From Bacteroidales bacterium (lineage in GTDB: Bacteria > Bacteroidota > Bacteroidia > Bacteroidales > BM520), in NCBI GenBank assembly GCA_023230285.1, contig JALNXP010000087.1, positions 1 to 8,835 on the forward strand: 8,835 bases of DNA. Direction: 5' to 3'. The notes beneath the pieces were generated by a model. It had not been told where the DNA came from. It was given only the letters and a program-made list of their open reading frames with translations, and made no database searches. The position numbers and the translations under genes are program-made. Within the stretch, counting starts at the first letter, position 1. Each line of letters opens with the position of its first letter. This document shows positions 5,612 through 8,835 of this stretch, in pieces.

Positions 5612-8137
5612 TTAATATACTATTAATTTTTGATTAATATTTTTACTACCGGAAGTAATATTAATAATATATGTTCCTTTTTCTAAATCGGCGACACTAA
5701 TTTGGCGTGAATTTACTAAAGCAAAACGTTTAACAAGTTGACCTTTGATATTAAACACATTGACTGTATAAAAAGCGTCATCATCAGCGGTAAAAGTGAC
5801 TTCGGAATTAGCAGGATTTGGATAAAATTTAACTGTGTAGTTATTAATTTCATTATTAAAATGAGATATACCAATGACCATATCAGGATTATTACTATGT
5901 GTAACGATTTTTCCTGAAACGATAAGGATAGGATTTGAAGAGTCGTCACAATTTGAGCAAGTAACGCCGGTCACGCAGTCGGGGTAATCGGGGTTACACA
6001 TATCGATATAGTCGGGAGCGAATTGATACTGTAATTCTGCGCCGGAGTTAATATAATCCGTCAAATCCCAATCCCATACCATTCCTATAGAGCCGGGGCA
6101 CCATCCGGAGCGGTTATAGCTCCATGTTCCGTTTTGAGGCTGGCAACCTGCAGGGTTAGGAGTACATTGTCGCCACAGATGTTGGTCGTATTTTGATGTA
6201 CCATTAACAAAGATATGATGAGTAGCTTCATAAAATTCGGCGGCGTTGCCGGTGTTCAGACTACCCCAATTATGTCCGGTGGTAGTCATTTTCAGGCTTG
6301 CGCTTTCAACTAAGTTATTAAATTCGTAATCTACGACAGGAACCGGCTGCTGATTGCTATAATTACCAAAGGAGTAAGTATTATTCCATATTTCTTTGAG
6401 GTCGGTGTACAAATAGTCTGGTGTACCTTTTGTAAAATTGAAGGTCAAGATTGGCTTATATCCGTCACCGTTCCAACTTTCGAAGAAAAATTCAAATTCC
6501 ACAAGTCCCTGTAATAATGAAGTATAATCGGAAACGTCTACTGCATCTTCGCATTGCACGCCAAACGGGGAGATATAGCGGAAGAGTTCCATCCATTCAC
6601 CTCTATAATTTCTTATGTTCATGCCGCCGATTCTATCGTAAGTATCGCAATTACCATTAACGCAATTATGGTCGTACATTGCGATGATAGCATTAAAAGC
6701 GCCAACGTGTGAAGGCATGACGTACTCACCTATTGCAGAATGTACTGAAGGTGTACAGATAAGATCTCCATTGATTGTCACAACACTGATGTCGTCATAA
6801 GAATCTATGACTTCGAATGTGCTTGTAGCGGTAGTAACTTGTCCGCCGGTAGTATTAACTACGACTGTAAGGTCGTGATTACCAAAAGCTGACGGTTGCC
6901 AGAAGCAGGAGAAGTAGCCGTTAGTAGGGTCATCGGGATAATATGTGATAGCTTCTATCGACTGACCGTCTACATTGCAGGTAACTTTTTCGACATGCAG
7001 AACGTCATTATGTTCTATATAAGCAGAGACAACAATCATTACCGGATTTAGTTCGGGCATATAAACTTTAGTATCGTCATAAGGACGTCTTATTTTAATT
7101 TCGGGATAATAAGCGAGAGCGTCGATGACATCAAAAGTTTTGTACACTGTTGGAGCGGGCAGCCAATTTTCGTCTCCTTCTTGAATAGCTTTGAAAGTTA
7201 CTGTACCGACTTCGCTTGTAAGAGTCAAGGTATTGCCATCGATAGTAGCGGGACCGCTAACCATTTCGAAGCTCACCGGCAGTCCTGAAGTAGCTGTTGC
7301 CACGAGAGTAAGAGGTGGGTTTGTTATTAGCTGTTTAGGGACATCTTCCATAGAGATATACTGTACATTACCATCGCCCATCTGTCTGACGAGTAAATTA
7401 TCGAAAGCACCTGTACCACCTTGGCAATGGAAAAAGACTCCATTCCAAACTTTATAGTCGAATTTATCGCCGGAGCCGGGAGTAAGTCCGAGATTAACTT
7501 CGGTAGCTTCGGAACACTGCAGCCATTCGCCGGTACAGTTAGGTTTTACAAAAACAGTAACAGAGCCTGCTCCACCAAAAGCATTAAAGTCGAAAGACAT
7601 TTTATATCTTGACCATCCGGCTTCGGTATATGAAGCTATAATAATGCTTGAGCCGTCCGGGAGATTAAGACTTGTTTGATTGTCGTTAGTTCCTGACGAT
7701 TTAATATATACGCCGCCATCTCCTTCTGTCATACCTACCAATATATTGCCATCATTATCAGCATCGAAGCCTACGCCATAAAAAGCTCCCCACCAGACAC
7801 GATAGAAGTCCATTTCGAGGTCAATTACGCCACCATTTTGAAAGTTAAAATTAAAATTTGATGTTGCTTTTCTTGTTGCCGTGCGTCCGACACCGGGTCC
7901 GCCATAAGGATAAAAAACAGCCATAGTCTCATCAGGAGAAACTAAAGAACCATTAACATAATCCACATCAAAGTCCTGAGAAGAAGACGCAGTCTGATAA
8001 TGTGTCGACCAGTTGTCTTGTCCATTAAGACACTGTGTGCCAACTGTTAAGGAGTTAAAATCGTATATGTACTCTGTTTGAGCGAACAAACATATACTCA
8101 ACAGAAACGACAATAATAGAACAGATAATTTTTTCAT
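5612..8137 (-). CDS. T9SS-secreted multidomain peptide-N-glycosidase F-like protein
   Basis: PNGase F cleaves the amide bond between Asn and the first GlcNAc of N-glycans. The 841-residue layout is: signal peptide (1-20); a beta-sandwich, probably lectin-like (about 22-255); an Ig-like domain (about 261-337, SGPATIDGNTLTLTS); a second Ig-like domain (about 345-445); the two-part PNGase F module (about 450-745); and a type A T9SS sorting domain (769-841, FYPNPANSEVTF to KLIVY). By my recalled alignment with Elizabethkingia PNGase F, its Asp60, Glu118 and Glu206 match Asp501 (CDTYDR), Glu553 (FESW) and Glu634 (AAEF). The disulfides Cys51-Cys56 and Cys231-Cys252 match Cys492/Cys497 and Cys658/Cys680. 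The third pair (Cys204-Cys208) is lost at both ends. NRSGWCPG (675-682) matches the family signature. It lies 21 bp after susD and 3 bp before tamL. Deglycosylation is likely; export to the surface or medium is inferred from the sorting domain. Confidence 0.85.
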   Translation of the reverse strand: MKKLSVLLLSFLLSICLFAQTEYIYDFNSLTVGTQCLNGQDNWSTHYQTASSSQDFDVDYVNGSLVSPDETMAVFYPYGGPGVGRTATRKATSNFNFNFQNGGVIDLEMDFYRVWWGAFYGVGFDADNDGNILVGMTEGDGGVYIKSSGTNDNQTSLNLPDGSSIIIASYTEAGWSRYKMSFDFNAFGGAGSVTVFVKPNCTGEWLQCSEATEVNLGLTPGSGDKFDYKVWNGVFFHCQGGTGAFDNLLVRQMGDGNVQYISMEDVPKQLITNPPLTLVATATSGLPVSFEMVSGPATIDGNTLTLTSEVGTVTFKAIQEGDENWLPAPTVYKTFDVIDALAYYPEIKIRRPYDDTKVYMPELNPVMIVVSAYIEHNDVLHVEKVTCNVDGQSIEAITYYPDDPTNGYFSCFWQPSAFGNHDLTVVVNTTGGQVTTATSTFEVIDSYDDISVVTINGDLICTPSVHSAIGEYVMPSHVGAFNAIIAMYDHNCVNGNCDTYDRIGGMNIRNYRGEWMELFRYISPFGVQCEDAVDVSDYTSLLQGLVEFEFFFESWNGDGYKPILTFNFTKGTPDYLYTDLKEIWNNTYSFGNYSNQQPVPVVDYEFNNLVESASLKMTTTGHNWGSLNTGNAAEFYEATHHIFVNGTSKYDQHLWRQCTPNPAGCQPQNGTWSYNRSGWCPGSIGMVWDWDLTDYINSGAELQYQFAPDYIDMCNPDYPDCVTGVTCSNCDDSSNPILIVSGKIVTHSNNPDMVIGISHFNNEINNYTVKFYPNPANSEVTFTADDDAFYTVNVFNIKGQLVKRFALVNSRQISVADLEKGTYIINITSGSKNINQKLIVY

Positions 8138-8158
8138 GATATATAATTTATTTGTTAT

Positions 8159-8835
8159 TTAATTCATCCACCAGACTTTAGTAGATTTACTATCGCCAAG
8201 CGGAGCCATTTTTGCAACTTGTTCCTGATAATTTTCGTGGTTATATTCATTTTCGGAAGACGGATACGGCAACCGATAAGTAATTAATTTAGAATGTCCT
8301 GTTGTTGTAGGAGTTTCATAATCAGAGCCAAGTGTTCTTCTTGCCAATATCCATGCTTCCCATGGTTGCAGAAATGAGTTCAGCCATCTTTGTTCGACAA
8401 TAAGTTTAACGTATTCTTCATTAGTAAACAAATTCCATCCATTTTGTTCGAGATAATGATTAAACACATCGGAAGAGAATTTAGTACAAAGCGAATATAT
8501 GTCCATACTTGCGAGAGCTTCTTCTAAAGGAGTATAATAATATGTCCATCTGTTAACATAGCCGGGCAGGTGTATCCAGAACAGGAAAGAACTTTCCATA
8601 GCATTTTGGAAAGCCAAGCCCACATCATTAGAATTAGCTTCGCCTACTATTCCGCGTGCGAGGATTTCGGCTTTTACGAAGCCAATTTCGGCGGCGGTCA
8701 TCAATATTTCGGGGACATAAGCATCATCACGTATTAAATAATAATTAAATGAGGAGAACAAGCACAACGGGCTTTTAAAATAGTAATTATTATCGCGATA
8801 GCCATAAGGTGAGCCGCCCTCTGCCGGAGTAGAAG
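8159..8835 (-). CDS. SusD/RagB-family outer-membrane lipoprotein, C-terminal part
   Basis: SusD proteins are surface lipoproteins that cap a SusC TonB-dependent transporter and bind the glycan or peptide to be imported. The 224 C-terminal residues are visible and the frame is open to the window edge, so the true start lies upstream; an internal TTG at 8767 is not the start. Recognisable features are the helical segment TAAEIGFVKAEILARG, the SusD-typical VEQRWLNSFLQPWEAWILARRTLGS, and the C-terminal RLPYPSSENEYNHENYQ with a final KVWWMN. These fit the SusD-like_2 branch. It precedes the PNGase F-like gene by 21 bp. This suggests that released N-glycans or glycopeptides are its ligands, by inference from context only. 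A susC partner would be expected further upstream. Confidence 0.88.
   Translation of the reverse strand, partial: STPAEGGSPYGYRDNNYYFKSPLCLFSSFNYYLIRDDAYVPEILMTAAEIGFVKAEILARGIVGEANSNDVGLAFQNAMESSFLFWIHLPGYVNRWTYYYTPLEEALASMDIYSLCTKFSSDVFNHYLEQNGWNLFTNEEYVKLIVEQRWLNSFLQPWEAWILARRTLGSDYETPTTTGHSKLITYRLPYPSSENEYNHENYQEQVAKMAPLGDSKSTKVWWMN

Noticed and set aside
8159..8767. A complete 202-residue protein starting at 8767
   Set aside because: The codon at 8767 is an internal TTG. The frame stays open to the window edge, and the protein is plainly the end of a longer SusD-family protein.
1..8835. tRNA genes, CRISPR arrays, insertion sequences
   Set aside because: No cloverleaf-like segment, no spaced direct repeats and no transposase frame were seen on either strand.

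Overview
The window is from a member of the phylum Bacteroidetes (Bacteroidota), probably class Bacteroidia. Four independent signs agree. Two ribosomal promoters have the phylum-specific TTG / TAnnTTTG layout. All but one of the start codons lack a full Shine-Dalgarno sequence. The large secreted protein ends in a type IX secretion (T9SS) sorting domain. There is also a SusD-family lipoprotein and a lipidated Omp85 protein of TamL type. The DNA is AT-rich. Every gene I accept lies on the minus strand, so the window reads biologically from high to low coordinates.

Region 1 (8835 to 3284) looks like one nutrient-acquisition transcription unit. It holds the C-terminal part of a SusD-like outer-membrane glycan-binding lipoprotein (its start, and probably a SusC partner, lie beyond the window). 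After 21 bp comes an 841-residue T9SS-exported protein carrying a peptide-N-glycosidase F (PNGase F) catalytic module. After only 3 bp comes a TamL/Omp85 outer-membrane assembly lipoprotein. The combination suggests that N-linked glycans are released from glycoproteins at the cell surface and captured by SusD. The tight coupling to an outer-membrane assembly gene is less expected.

Region 2 (3283 to 2902) is a 382-bp gene-free spacer. It has several stem-loops, a short repeat-like segment just after tamL, and a strong promoter facing the next operon.

Region 3 (2901 to 1756) is the compact rpsF-rpsR-rplI operon (bS6, bS18, bL9). rpsF has a perfect 21-bp tandem duplication in its tail. rplI is the only gene here with a full Shine-Dalgarno sequence, which starts within the rpsR stop codon.

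Region 4 (1755 to 1498) is a 258-bp spacer with a second near-consensus promoter, followed by a leader of about 195 nt packed with stem-loops ahead of rpsL.

Region 5 (1497 to 1) is the str operon start: rpsL (uS12), rpsG (uS7) and the N-terminal 189 codons of fusA (EF-G).

The points most worth follow-up are the structured rpsL leader, the isolated strong Shine-Dalgarno in front of rplI in a phylum that normally ignores this signal, and the multidomain T9SS PNGase F linked to SusD.
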